Shown: positions 1 to 9,268, counted from the first letter of the stretch. The stretch is DNA of 64,000 nucleotides from Nocardiopsis gilva YIM 90087 (GCF_002263495.1 NZ_CP022753.1:3100001-3164000), one strand, 5' to 3'. Notes: a model not told the origin generated them from the sequence alone. Numbers and translations: made by a program.

Positions 1-964
1 ACCGCGGGGTGCCCGCACAGCAGGGAGGCCACCTCGCCAGGGACGACCTTGTGGCCGCCGGTGTTGATCACGTCGTCGGCGCGTCCGCGCACCCGCAGCC
101 GCCCTTCGGCGTCGAAGCGGCCGAGGTCGCCGGTGCGGAACCAGGGTGCCCCGTCGGGCCCCTCCTTCGGAGGGAGCAGGTGGTCGGCGGTGCGCTCGGG
201 GTCGAGTCGGTAGCCGGAGAACAGGGACGGCCCCGACAGCAGGATCCGCCCCTCGGTGTCGAGGTCGGCGCGCATGCCGTCGAGGGGGACGCCGTCGTAC
301 ACGCAGCCGCCGCAGGTCTCGCTCATGCCGTAGGTGGTGACGACACGGCCCCCGGCAGCGCGGGCCTGGGCGAGCAGCCGCTCGTCGGCGGCGGCCCCCC
401 GAGCAGGACCGTGCCGAACAGCGACAGGTCGGCCCCCACGGCCAGCAGCCGGTGCAGCTGGGTGGGGACCAGGGACACGTGCGGGCGGTGCTCGGCGGCG
501 AGCGCCATGGTGGCGGCCGGGTCGAACGCGTGGTGGAGCGGCTCCACCCCGCTGACCAGCGCGCGCAGGAGGACCTGCAGGCCCGAGATGTGCGCCGTGG
601 GCAGCACACACAGCCAGGCGTCGTCCGGGCCGGCCCCGATGCGGCGGATGGAGGAGCGCGCCGAGTGCAGCAGGGCCGCGGTGGACAGCTCCACGCCCTT
701 GGGGGCGCCGGTGGACCCGGAGGTGGCGATGACCAGGGCCGTGTCCTCGGCGGTCCCCGCACCGTCGGCGAGGGTGCGGACGCCCTCGGGGGTGCGCACC
801 TCATCGACGCGCATGGCGGCGAGCAGGGAGCGCACCCGCGGCGCGGGCATCCGCGGGTCGATAGGCAGCAGCGCGGGGCCGCGGCCCGCCAGGGCCGCGG
901 ACAGCAGTTCGGTCAGGTGCGCGGGGGAAAGCCCGGTCACCGCTTGGAGGGGTCGATTCGCCAC
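1..964 (-). CDS. menE: o-succinylbenzoate-CoA ligase MenE, 3' end outside window, apparent frameshift
   Basis: AMP-forming ligase that activates o-succinylbenzoate with CoA for menaquinone synthesis. From a GTG start at 964 the frame carries the adenylate-forming motif TSGSTGAPKGV (about residues 80-90) and runs to LFGTVLLGG. After the six-C run at 395-400 (G on the coding strand) the family-like sequence continues in another frame: ADERLLAQARAAG, then TYGMSETCGGCVYDG, SGYRLDPERT and, at the window edge, ADDVINTGGHKVVPGEVASL. One extra G would restore a continuous MenE, so the break is either a homopolymer sequencing error or a real 1-base deletion; as given, the in-frame product stops at 323. 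The gene diverges from menB-menC-menD. The last part of the C-terminal domain lies left of base 1. Identification is sure; functional status is not. Confidence 0.85.
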
Positions 965-980
965 GTTGACCTAGGTTAAC
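965..980. promoter_or_regulatory. 16-bp near-perfect palindrome at the menE start, candidate operator
   Basis: GTTGACCTAGGTTAAC reads almost identically on both strands (one mismatched pair) and directly abuts the menE GTG start at 964. The position between divergent menE and menB would suit a repressor site. No regulator is known for it; assignment is inference. Confidence 0.3.
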
Positions 981-1177
981 CCGCGGTGGCCCCAGCATGC
1001 TCGCCCCCGCGCCGGGTGTGGACGCCGGTGCGGTCGCACCCGGCGGAACTATTAAGGTTGACCCCTGACAAGCGAAGCGTTCGCGCAGGCGGTCCGGGCA
1101 GTATGCCGCGCTCTCCGCGCTGCGCCCCACGCTTCGCCCGCAGTACCGGAATGGCCGGGTTAGGAGAGACGAGAGCC

Positions 1178-2017
1178 GTGAGCAGCGTGATCGACTGGCA
1201 GCGGTCGGGAGAATATTCCGACATCATCTACGAGACCGCCGAGGGCATCGCCAAGATCACGATCAATCGGCCCGAGCGGCACAACGCCTTCCGCCCGCAG
1301 ACGCTCTTCGAACTCCAGCACGCCTTCAACGTGGCACGCGACGACTCCGAGGTCGGGGTGATCATTTTCACCGGCGCCGGGGACCAGGCGTTCTGCTCCG
1401 GTGGCGACCAGAAGATCCGCGGCGAAGACGGCTACCTCGGCGACGACGCCGTGGCCCAGCAGGGCATCGGCCGACTCAACGTCCTCGACCTGCAGGTGCA
1501 GATGCGCCGCCTGCCCAAGCCGATCATCTGCATGGTGGCGGGCTGGTCCATCGGCGGCGGCAACGTCCTGCAGGTGTGCTGCGACCTCACCATCGCCGCC
1601 GACAACGCGAAGTTCGGGCAGACCGGCCCCAAGGTCGGTTCGTTCGACGGCGGCTACGGCTCGTGGCTGCTCGCCCAGACGGTCGGGCTGAAGAAGGCCC
1701 GCGAGATCTGGTACCTGTGCCGCCAGTACAGCGCCCAGGAGGCGCTGGAGATGGGCATGGTCAACACGGTCGTCCCGCTGGAGAAGCTGGAGGAGGAGAC
1801 CGTTGCGTGGGCCCGCGAGATGCTGGAGAAGTCTCCGCTGGCGCTGCGCATGGTCAAGGGCGCCATCAACGCGGTCAGCGACGGCGCCGCGGGCATGCAG
1901 CAGTTCGCCGGGGACACCACGATGCTCTACTACATGAGCGAGGAGGCCCAGGAGGGCCGCGACGCCTTCAAGGAGAAGCGCAAGCCGCGCTTCGACCAGT
2001 TCCCGCGTCGTCCCTAG
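1178..2017 (+). CDS. menB: 1,4-dihydroxy-2-naphthoyl-CoA synthase MenB
   Basis: Crotonase-fold enzyme that closes the second ring of the naphthoquinone from o-succinylbenzoyl-CoA. The frame is open upstream, but the GTG at 1178 is chosen because GGAGA (1163-1167) lies about 10 bases before it and the protein (279 aa) then has the normal family length. Visible motifs: [15 protein letters not shown] (about 65-78), GWSIGGGNV (122-130), [15 protein letters not shown] (148-162) and [12 protein letters not shown]. The Gly at residue 150 (QTGP) corresponds, as recalled, to the bicarbonate-binding type of MenB seen in Escherichia coli, whereas mycobacterial MenB has Asp there. menC follows after 9 bases, so the two are probably cotranscribed. 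Confidence 0.96.
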   Translation: MSSVIDWQRSGEYSDIIYETAEGIAKITINRPERHNAFRPQTLFELQHAFNVARDDSEVGVIIFTGAGDQAFCSGGDQKIRGEDGYLGDDAVAQQGIGRLNVLDLQVQMRRLPKPIICMVAGWSIGGGNVLQVCCDLTIAADNAKFGQTGPKVGSFDGGYGSWLLAQTVGLKKAREIWYLCRQYSAQEALEMGMVNTVVPLEKLEEETVAWAREMLEKSPLALRMVKGAINAVSDGAAGMQQFAGDTTMLYYMSEEAQEGRDAFKEKRKPRFDQFPRRP

Positions 2018-2026
2018 GCGGCCGCG

Positions 2027-2986
2027 ATGGACGATTCCACCCCCGCGGGGCCCGAGGCCGGACGCGCGTTCTCGATCCCGATGCGGACCCGCTTCCGCGG
2101 CGTCACCGCGCGCGAGGGCCTGCTGGTCCGCGGCCCCGCGGGCTGGGGGGAGTTCTCCCCCTTCGCCGAGTACCCGCCGCGGGAGTGCGCCCGCTGGTGG
2201 GCCGCGTGCCGCGAAGCCGCCGAGGAGGGCTGGCCGGCACCGGTGCGCCGACGCGTCCCGGTCAACGTCACCGTGCCCGCGGTCGGCCCCGAGGACGCGG
2301 CGCGGATCGTGGCCGAGGGCGGGTGCGCGACCGCGAAGGTGAAGGTCGCCGAGCGCGGTCAGACACCGGCCGAGGACATCGCCCGAGTGGAGGCCGTACG
2401 CGACGCCATCGGCCCCGCCGGACGGGTGCGCGTCGACGCCAACGGCGCTTGGGACGTGGAGACCGCCGTGCGCATGCTCGGCGCGCTGGACCGCTTCGAC
2501 CTGGAGTACGTCGAGCAGCCCTGCGCCACCCTGGAGGAACTGGCCCAGGTGCGGCGGCGCACCGACGTCCCGGTGGCGGCCGACGAGTCCATCCGCCGGG
2601 CCGAGGACCCGCTGAAGGTGCGCGCGGCGGATGCCGCCGACATCGTGGTGCTGAAGGTGCAGCCGCTGGGCGGGGTCCGCGCCGCGCTGCGCGTGGCCGA
2701 GGCGTGCGGGCTGCCGGTGGTGGTGTCCAGCGCCGTGGAGACCTCGGTGGGCCTGGCGGCCGGTGTCGCACTCGCCGCCGCCCTGCCGGAGCTGCCCTAC
2801 GCCTGCGGGCTGGCGACGATGCGGCTGCTCCGCGCCGATGTGACCGCCGATCCGCTGGTGCCCGTCGACGGCCACCTGCCGGTGCGGGTGCCCGCGGTCG
2901 ACGAGGAGCGGCTGGCGGCCGTCGAGATCGACGCGGGGCCGTGGCGCGCCCGCATGGCCGCGGCCCGTGCGGAGTGGCGGTCCTGA
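2027..2986 (+). CDS. menC: o-succinylbenzoate synthase MenC
   Basis: Enolase-superfamily dehydratase making o-succinylbenzoate from SHCHC. The 319-aa protein shows the superfamily catalytic set: KVK (K104 and K106), metal ligands D137 (VDANGAW), E163 (EQP) and D186 (ADES), and the second-face lysine K210 (VLKVQPLGG). Later, SSAVETSVG forms the C-terminal barrel part. The ATG at 2027 lies 9 bases after the menB stop with only a weak AGG upstream; translational coupling is likely. The N-terminal capping domain is short, as in other actinobacterial MenC proteins. Confidence 0.94.
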   Translation: MDDSTPAGPEAGRAFSIPMRTRFRGVTAREGLLVRGPAGWGEFSPFAEYPPRECARWWAACREAAEEGWPAPVRRRVPVNVTVPAVGPEDAARIVAEGGCATAKVKVAERGQTPAEDIARVEAVRDAIGPAGRVRVDANGAWDVETAVRMLGALDRFDLEYVEQPCATLEELAQVRRRTDVPVAADESIRRAEDPLKVRAADAADIVVLKVQPLGGVRAALRVAEACGLPVVVSSAVETSVGLAAGVALAAALPELPYACGLATMRLLRADVTADPLVPVDGHLPVRVPAVDEERLAAVEIDAGPWRARMAAARAEWRS

Positions 2987-3288
2987 ACGGCGGGTGGTTG
3001 GCGGATCAGTCCGAAACGGTCCGAAACCGTGGCGGCGTTCGGCACAGTGGGACGTATCGCAGTCCTGCAGCGGACGAATACCGTGGGGAGGCGCGTTGCA
3101 CGGGACGGACCGTCGCATCGCTGTCGGGATCCCGGTGCGCTCTATCCCGACAGGCGCGAACGTGTGATGGCCACCGGTATCGCCGCCCCGAACGCACAGC
3201 ACGAGTGCCGCAGCGGTGGGGGTAGCGAGGCGGACGGGGGCGCTCCGTCGATACTGGTTCTACACGTCACGACCTGAGAGCAGTCTGG
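2987..3288. other. 302-bp gap between menC and menD
   Basis: No gene is supported here. It contains a direct repeat of TCCGAAAC (TCCGAAACGGTCCGAAACCG, about 3009-3028). The gap is long for an operon, so menD probably has its own promoter here, but I see no convincing -35/-10 pair and no terminator hairpin after menC. Confidence 0.4.
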
Positions 3289-4959
3289 ATGAATCCGTCA
3301 ACCGCGCTGGCGCGGGTCCTCGTCGATGAACTGGCCCGATGCGGGCTGGCCGAGGCCGTCATCGCGCCAGGGTCGCGTTCGACGCCCCTCGCGCTCGCCC
3401 TGGTCGCCCACCCCGGGATCCGGGTCCACGTCCGCATCGACGAGCGCTCGGCGGCCTTCCTCGCGCTCGGTCTGGCACGCGCCTCGCGGCGCGCCGTCGC
3501 CCTGGTGTGCACCTCGGGCACAGCGGCGGCCAACTTCCACCCGGCGGTACTGGAGGCCGACCAGAGCTGCGTGCCGCTGCTCGTGCTCACCGCCGACCGT
3601 CCACCCGAGCTGCGCGGCACCGGCGCCAACCAGACCGTCGACCAGATCAAGCTCTTCGGATCGGCCGTGCGCCTGTTCACCGAGGTCGGCGCGGCCGAGC
3701 GGCTGCCGGGCATGGTCGCCTACTGGAGATCGCTGGCCTGCCGTGCGTGGGCCGCGACCGACACGGAGCGTCCCGGGCCGGTCCACCTCAACCTGGCCTT
3801 CCGCGACCCGCTCATCCCGGATGGGCCGGGCTGCGGCGAGGAGTGGCCGGAACCCCTGACGGGCCGCGTGGACGGGCGAGCGTGGATCGAGCGTCCGGCG
3901 CCGGAGGCCCAGCCCGCGCCCGTGACGGCGCCATCGGTGGAGCGCGGCGTCATCGTCTGCGGTGACGGAGACTACGACCCCATCCCCTACCTGGCGCTGT
4001 CCATGGCCACGGGGTGGCCGCTGCTGGCCGAGCCCACCTCCAACGCGCGCCGTGCCGAAGCCGTCTCGACCTACCGCCAGCTGCTGGCCTCGCCACGGTT
4101 CGTCGCCGACCACGAACCCGAGCTCGTGGTCAGCGTGGGCCGTCCCGGCCTCTCCCGCCAACTCCTGGCCTACCTGCGCCGCGCCCGGCGGCACATCGCC
4201 GTCGGCGACCCCCTGTCGTTCGCCGACCCGGTGCGCACCGCCACCGAGGTCGTTCCCGCCCTCGTCCCGCCCGCCGACGCCACCCCCGATACGGCGTGGT
4301 CGCGCTCCTGGCAGGACGCCGAGACCGCGGCGCGCGCCGCCATCGACGCCCTGCTCGACGGCGAAGAGGCGCTGAGCGAACCCCGCCTCGCCCGCGACCT
4401 GGCCGCGCACCTGCCCAACGGGGCCCTGCTGTTCGCCGGCTCCAGCATGCCGATCCGCGACCTGGACGCCGCCATGACCGCCCGCTGCGGGGCGCGCGTC
4501 ATCGGCAACCGGGGCGTGAGCGGCATCGACGGCACTGTCTCGACCGCCATCGGCGCCGCCCTGGCCCACCAGCGCGACGGCGGTGGTCCCGGGTACGCCC
4601 TGCTCGGCGACCTGGCCGTGCTCCACGACCAGAACGGTCTGCTCATCGGCGCCGAGGAGGCCCGCCCCGACCTGGCGATCGTGGTCGTCAACAACGACGG
4701 CGGCGGCATCTTCTCTGGGCTGGAACAGGCCGGGCACCCCGACTTCGAGCGGGTCTTCGGTACCCCGCACGGCGTCTCGATGGAGCGCGTCGCCGCCGTG
4801 GCCGACCTGCCCTACACCCGCCTCGAATGGGCCACCGACCTGCCCAAGACCGTCCTGGGCGAGGGGCTGCGGATCATCGAGGTGTGCACGGGACGCGTCG
4901 ACACCGCGGCGCTGCGCCGCCGTCTGCAGGCGGCCGTCGACCGTGCGCTGGAGGCATAG
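3289..4959 (+). CDS. menD: SEPHCHC synthase MenD
   Basis: Thiamine-diphosphate enzyme adding a succinic-semialdehyde unit from 2-oxoglutarate to isochorismate. The 556-aa length is normal. The N-terminal PYR domain shows APGSRSTPLAL, DERSAAF (E52 would activate ThDP) and CTSGTAAANFHPAVLEA. The C-terminal PP domain has the ThDP motif from GDLAVLHDQNG (about 440) to NNDGGGIF (about 468). The ATG at 3289 has only a weak GAG-rich stretch upstream. It takes its substrate from MenF, encoded leftward at 5930-7195. Confidence 0.96.
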   Translation: MNPSTALARVLVDELARCGLAEAVIAPGSRSTPLALALVAHPGIRVHVRIDERSAAFLALGLARASRRAVALVCTSGTAAANFHPAVLEADQSCVPLLVLTADRPPELRGTGANQTVDQIKLFGSAVRLFTEVGAAERLPGMVAYWRSLACRAWAATDTERPGPVHLNLAFRDPLIPDGPGCGEEWPEPLTGRVDGRAWIERPAPEAQPAPVTAPSVERGVIVCGDGDYDPIPYLALSMATGWPLLAEPTSNARRAEAVSTYRQLLASPRFVADHEPELVVSVGRPGLSRQLLAYLRRARRHIAVGDPLSFADPVRTATEVVPALVPPADATPDTAWSRSWQDAETAARAAIDALLDGEEALSEPRLARDLAAHLPNGALLFAGSSMPIRDLDAAMTARCGARVIGNRGVSGIDGTVSTAIGAALAHQRDGGGPGYALLGDLAVLHDQNGLLIGAEEARPDLAIVVVNNDGGGIFSGLEQAGHPDFERVFGTPHGVSMERVAAVADLPYTRLEWATDLPKTVLGEGLRIIEVCTGRVDTAALRRRLQAAVDRALEA

Positions 4960-5019
4960 CTCCGACAAAAGGGACGCGTGGCTCTGGGCTCGGGAAGCCG
5001 GGGGCATGATACTGGCCTC

Positions 5020-5808
5020 ATGAGTTACGTGTTGCACATGACCGACCTTCGTGAGTGGCGTCGCGGCGAGGGCGACCTCGAACCGCCATCCCTGGAGACG
5101 CAGGGCTTCGTGCACGCCTCACCGGACGACTCCACGCTGCTCGCGGTCGCCAACGCCTTCTACGCTGGGTTGTGGGCGCCCCAGGCCGTCCTGGTCATCG
5201 ACACCGGCCTGCTCGACGTGGAGGTGCGCTGGGAGACGGCCAACCCGGCCCCGCCGCCCGGGGTGCACCCGGAGGTGCTGTTCCCGCACATCTACGGCCC
5301 GGTGCGGCGCAAGGCCGTCATCGGCGTGCGCTACCTGCGGCGGGAGCCGGACGGCTCGTTCTCCGCGGTGCAGCACCGGGGAGCCACCGCCGAGGAGCTC
5401 GACCTCATCCCGCACCCGGAAGGGGGCTGGTACCGCTCGACCTGGCGCAGTCAGCACACCCTGCGCCCCGAGGGGTACCCCGGCGAGCGCGACGCCGCGT
5501 CGGGCACCCTCTTCATGCTCCGCCCGGGCGAACGCTCCCGCTGGCACCGGTTGCGGTCGGACGAGATGTGGGTCTTCAACTGCGGCGGCCCGATCGAGCT
5601 GACCTTCGGCGGCACCGGAGAGCGCCCCGTGGCCGACGGTCGCGTCACCCTCGGCCCGCACATCGAGGCCGGGCAGGTGGTGCAGGCCCTGGTTCCGGCC
5701 GGAACGTGGCAGACGGCCCACCCCATCACCGGCCGGGAGGGCGTGGTCAGCCTGTTCGTCTCGCCGGGCTTCGCGTGGGACGATTTCGAGCTGCCGCCTG
5801 ACGACTGA
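5020..5808 (+). CDS. DUF952-cupin (DUF985-like) fusion protein
   Basis: A 262-aa protein with two recognisable halves. Residues about 1-110 match DUF952 (YVLHMTDLREW, GFVHASPDD, VLVIDTGLLDVEVRWE, FPHIYGPV), a small family of unknown enzymatic role. Residues about 125-260 match the DUF985/cupin_5 fold (LIPHPEGGWYRSTW, GTLFMLRPGERSRWHRL, DEMWVFNCGG, LVPAGTWQTAHP, FVSPGFAWDDFEL), typically a small-molecule-binding beta barrel. The two families are normally separate, so a fusion suggests a shared substrate. The ATG at 5020 is chosen because it begins the DUF952 core. It sits 60 bases after menD and may be cotranscribed, but a role in menaquinone synthesis is not indicated. Confidence 0.85.
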   Translation: MSYVLHMTDLREWRRGEGDLEPPSLETQGFVHASPDDSTLLAVANAFYAGLWAPQAVLVIDTGLLDVEVRWETANPAPPPGVHPEVLFPHIYGPVRRKAVIGVRYLRREPDGSFSAVQHRGATAEELDLIPHPEGGWYRSTWRSQHTLRPEGYPGERDAASGTLFMLRPGERSRWHRLRSDEMWVFNCGGPIELTFGGTGERPVADGRVTLGPHIEAGQVVQALVPAGTWQTAHPITGREGVVSLFVSPGFAWDDFELPPDD

Positions 5809-5836
5809 GCCCGCGCGGGTGAAATCGGCGCCTCCC

Positions 5837-5902
5837 CCGTTGATCTCGGAGATATCAACCGAATACCGGCGAGTATTCGGTCGATATCCCCGAGATCAAC
5901 GG
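5837..5902. repeat. long inverted repeat, copy 1 of a dispersed palindrome family
   Basis: Two 30-base arms (5837-5866 and 5873-5902) match at 28 of 30 positions around a 6-base loop CGGCGA. The ends read CCGTTGATCTCGG. The outer bases and inner pattern recur at 16643-16716 and 45341-45422. It lies between convergent genes (5808 and 5930), so it probably also acts as a bidirectional terminator. Confidence 0.85.
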
Positions 5903-5929
5903 AAGGGCGGATGGGCGGTGAAGCGCGCG

Positions 5930-7195
5930 TCAGTCTGTCAGGGCGTGCCGCATGACCTGGAACTTGGAGTCGGCCTCGGCCAGTTCGGCCTCCGGGGTCG
6001 AACCGGCCACGATGCCGCATCCCGCGAAGAGGCGGGCGCGGGCCCCGGCGATGTGGGCGCAGCGCAGGGCGATGCCCCACTCGCCGTTGCCCTGGGCGTC
6101 GATCCAGCCGACCGGGCCCGCGTAGCGGCCGCGGTCCATGGCCTCCAGGTCGCGGATCAGCTCCACGGCGGCCGCGGTCGGCGTCCCGCCCACGGCGGCG
6201 GTCGGGTGGAGCGCGGCGACCACGTCCAGCGTGGAGACGCCCGGATGCAGGGTGGCGCGGGCCGGCGAGGCCAGGTGCTGCACGTTGGGCAGCCGCAGCA
6301 GCCGGGGGCGGTCGGGCGTCTCGACCGTCGCGGCCAGCGGGGCGAGCGCCGCCCGCAGCGAGTCGATCGCGTACTCGTGCTCCTCCAAGTCCTTGGCGGA
6401 CCCGGTCAACTCGGCGGCCAGCCGCTCGTCCTCGGCCGGGGTGGTGCCGCGCGGACGGGTTCCGGCCAGCACGAGCGATCCGATTCCGTCCCCCTCGCGC
6501 CGAATTAGCAGCTCGGGGGTGGCTCCGACCATGCCGTCGACACTGAACGTGTAGCAGCCCGGGTAGTCGCGCGTCAGTCGGCGCAGGAGGGTCCGCACGT
6601 CGATGTCGCGCTCGGCGCGGGCGTACACGTCGCGCGCCAGCACCACCTTGGCGATCTCACCCGCGCGGATGTGCCGCACCGCCGTGGCGACCGCCGCTTC
6701 CCACTCGGCCGCCGGGATGGACCCCTCCGTCCAGGTCAGCGGGCCGATCGGGCGCGCCGGCGTGCACGAGGCCAGGATCTCGCCCGGGTGGGCGCCGCGC
6801 CGGTCGCCGATGGTGGTGAGCCAGGACCGGTCGGCGCGCCGACCGACGACGATGCGCGGGATGACCAGGGTCGAGCCCGCCGAGCGGCCGTCGAAGGTGA
6901 AGCCGCCGAAGGCGACCATCCCGCTCCCGGGCAGGTCGACCTCGTCGGCGACCTCCGTGGCGGAGGCCACCCCGGCCAGCCACCGCGCGGCCGCGGTGAA
7001 GCGCTGCGTGCCGTCGCCGGTGTCATCCCCCGGCCAGGTGAAGCGGGCCGCCTCGCCCCACGCGACCAGACCGTCGCCGCGATGCACCCACGCGAGCGGA
7101 GCATCGCCGGGCAGGTGCTCGAGGAGATCGCGTCCGTCCCGCAGAGGAACGGTGCGCACGGCCAGCTGGGGCGGGGTTGTTGCGACGACACTCAC
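5930..7195 (-). CDS. menF: isochorismate synthase MenF
   Basis: Chorismate-utilising enzyme of the MenF/EntC/DhbC family; in this context it feeds isochorismate to MenD. Family motifs are clear in the C-terminal half: KVVLARDVYARAERDIDV, LAGTRPRGTTPAEDERLAAEL, SAKDLEEHEYAID, NVQHLASP, LHPTAAVGGTPTAAA, MDRGRYAGPVGW and FAGCGIVAGSTPEAELAE. The reading frame stays open far upstream, but GTG at 7195 gives a normal 421-aa protein. A TAGACT element (7204-7209 on the other strand) ends 8 bases before this GTG, which would fit a leaderless transcript. It diverges from the lipoprotein gene at 7435. Because the men genes are adjacent, menF is preferred over a siderophore role. Confidence 0.93.
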   Translation of the reverse strand: MSVVATTPPQLAVRTVPLRDGRDLLEHLPGDAPLAWVHRGDGLVAWGEAARFTWPGDDTGDGTQRFTAAARWLAGVASATEVADEVDLPGSGMVAFGGFTFDGRSAGSTLVIPRIVVGRRADRSWLTTIGDRRGAHPGEILASCTPARPIGPLTWTEGSIPAAEWEAAVATAVRHIRAGEIAKVVLARDVYARAERDIDVRTLLRRLTRDYPGCYTFSVDGMVGATPELLIRREGDGIGSLVLAGTRPRGTTPAEDERLAAELTGSAKDLEEHEYAIDSLRAALAPLAATVETPDRPRLLRLPNVQHLASPARATLHPGVSTLDVVAALHPTAAVGGTPTAAAVELIRDLEAMDRGRYAGPVGWIDAQGNGEWGIALRCAHIAGARARLFAGCGIVAGSTPEAELAEADSKFQVMRHALTD

Positions 7196-7434
7196 GTCAC
7201 CGCAGTCTAGGGCGCCGATCGGTGCATGTGTGCGCGCCACGGCCGCCCGGAGCGCTCCCGCACCGTGCCAAGTATCACGCTGAGCCGACCGTGATTCCCC
7301 GCTGCCATCGCGCGAACGCTGCCCGTCGACCGTCCGAACGGCTCTAGGCTGTCCGGGGAAAAACAGGGGATTCACCGCGATGCGCGGATAAGCGGATATG
7401 CGGTAATGCCGGGGGAAGTCGAGGTGGTCGGCCC

Positions 7435-9060
7435 ATGGGACGGTTCGGCGGAGGAGCGATCGCGGTCGCCGTGATGTCGCTGCTGGCGGGATGCAGCAGC
7501 GTTCCACCGGGAGCCGAACCCGATGTGGGGGACCCGGACGCGGCGGCCGCGGAGGCCCGACCGCCCGGCGCGATCCCCGACGACTGCGACGCCGACGCCG
7601 CCGTCCCCAAACGCCAGATGCGCGGGGTGTGGCTGACCACCGTCCGCAACATCGACTGGCCCTCCGCGGACGACCTCAGCGAGAGCCAGCAGAAGAAGGA
7701 GCTCATCGAGCAGCTCGACCGGGCGCGGGAGCTGGGCCTCAACGCGGTCTTCTTCCACGCCCGGCCCACCGCGGACGCCGTCTACCGCTCCGAGAAGGAG
7801 CCGTGGGCGCGCTATCTCACCGGAACGCAGGGCGGCGACCCGGGCTATGACCCGCTGGAGTTCGCCACCACCGAGGCGCACAAGCGCGGCCTGGAGCTGC
7901 ACGCCTGGTTCAACCCCTACCGCGTCGGGTGGGACGACCCGGACCTGGAGAACCTCGCCGAGGACCACCCGGTCAAGAAGCACCCCGACTGGCTGATCGA
8001 ATACGACGACCAGGGCTGGATGGACCCGGGCAACCCCGAGGTGCGCGCGTGGGTAGGCGACGTCGTCCTCGACGTCGTGGACCGCTATGACATCGACGGC
8101 GTCCACTTCGACGACTACTTCTACCCCTACCCCGACGAGGACGGCAGCGACTTCGGCGACGACGGCAGCTGGAAGAAGTACCGCGGCGACTTCACCGACC
8201 GCGGGGACTGGCGGCGCGACAACGTCAACCGGCTCATCGCCGAGATCCACGATCGGATCGAGCGCCGCAAGCCGTGGGTGCGGTTCGGCGTCAGCCCCTT
8301 CGGGATCTGGCGCAACGAGAGCACCGATCCCGCCGGATCGGCCACCAAGGGCCTGGAATCCTACGACGCGCAGTACGCCGACACCCGCGCCTGGATCCAG
8401 GAGGGGACCATCGACTACGTCACCCCGCAGGTGTACTGGCCGCAGGGGTTCACGACCGCCGACTACGCCACGCTCGTGCCGTGGTGGGCCGAGCAGGTCG
8501 CCGGCACCGACGTCGACCTCTACATCGGCCAGGCCGCCTACAAGGTGGGCGACGACGGCTGGGAGGGCAGCGACGCCCTCTCCCGGCAGCTGGACTTCAA
8601 CTCCGAGCGCCCCGAGGTCACCGGGGACGTGTTCTTCTCCATGAAGAGCCTGAACGACGTGGCCGACGACGCCATCGAGGAGGTCGCCGCCGAGCACTAC
8701 CGGCGCCCGGCCCTGCCGCCCCGCGCCGCCGGCGACGCCGCGGCGCCCGAGCCGGTCACCGGCCTGGAGGCCGAGCGCTCCGCCGAGGGCGTCCGGCTGG
8801 TGTGGGACACCACCGGCGGCGCCCGCTTCCACGCCGTCTACCGGGTCCCGGACAACGGCGGGGAGGACCTGTGCGCGCTCGCCGACGCCGCGCACCTGCT
8901 GGCGGTCGTAGGGGGCAATGCCGCGGAGGGCAAGCAGGCCTTCACCGACACCGACCCGGCCGATGGCGCGGTCCGCTATTACGTGACGGCCCTGGACGAC
9001 CACCGCGTCGAGAGCGCGCCGAGCCCGGCGGTACGGGTGGACGCGGGAAAGGGCGGGTGA
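7435..9060 (+). CDS. glycoside hydrolase family 10-like (DUF187) lipoprotein
   Basis: A 541-aa exported protein. Residues 1-20 form a lipoprotein signal peptide ending in the lipobox LLAGC (Cys at about 20), so it should be anchored to the outer face of the membrane. Residues about 60-430 match the GHL10/DUF187 barrel: RGVWLTTVRNIDWPS, LNAVFFHARPTADAVY, HAWFNPYRVG, DGVHFDDYFYPYP, RFGVSPFGIWRN, VTPQVYWPQG. The tail (about 440-541) resembles a fibronectin type III fold (GLEAERSAEGVRLVWD ... YYVTALDD). The family is thought to act on bacterial or plant polysaccharides; the substrate here is unknown. GAGGTGG at 7421-7427 is a good ribosome binding site. Confidence 0.9.
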   Translation: MGRFGGGAIAVAVMSLLAGCSSVPPGAEPDVGDPDAAAAEARPPGAIPDDCDADAAVPKRQMRGVWLTTVRNIDWPSADDLSESQQKKELIEQLDRARELGLNAVFFHARPTADAVYRSEKEPWARYLTGTQGGDPGYDPLEFATTEAHKRGLELHAWFNPYRVGWDDPDLENLAEDHPVKKHPDWLIEYDDQGWMDPGNPEVRAWVGDVVLDVVDRYDIDGVHFDDYFYPYPDEDGSDFGDDGSWKKYRGDFTDRGDWRRDNVNRLIAEIHDRIERRKPWVRFGVSPFGIWRNESTDPAGSATKGLESYDAQYADTRAWIQEGTIDYVTPQVYWPQGFTTADYATLVPWWAEQVAGTDVDLYIGQAAYKVGDDGWEGSDALSRQLDFNSERPEVTGDVFFSMKSLNDVADDAIEEVAAEHYRRPALPPRAAGDAAAPEPVTGLEAERSAEGVRLVWDTTGGARFHAVYRVPDNGGEDLCALADAAHLLAVVGGNAAEGKQAFTDTDPADGAVRYYVTALDDHRVESAPSPAVRVDAGKGG

Positions 9061-9268
9061 CCGCGGCGGCCGCGGCCGACGGCCGTCCGTGCGACGGGGC
9101 GCACCGGCGAACCCGGTCAAGCCGGGTAAGGCGATCCCGACCGTCAGGTGAGAGGCGATTTCGCGGAACCGGATGATTTCCCCCCTCCGTCCCCGATACA
9201 AATCAGTGGATGTAGGGGAGACTTGCCCCACACCTCGGAGTTTCCCCCGACTGGGCGAGGAGGAAGCA

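Noticed and set aside
1160-3202. 680-codon minus-strand open frame opposite menB and menC
   Set aside because: It mirrors two clear enolase/crotonase genes on the plus strand; its sequence is His/Gly/Arg-rich with no family motif. A GC-rich shadow.
5930-7195. Siderophore-type isochorismate synthase (DhbC/EntC) role
   Set aside because: No siderophore genes nearby, and the men genes are adjacent; MenF is the better reading.
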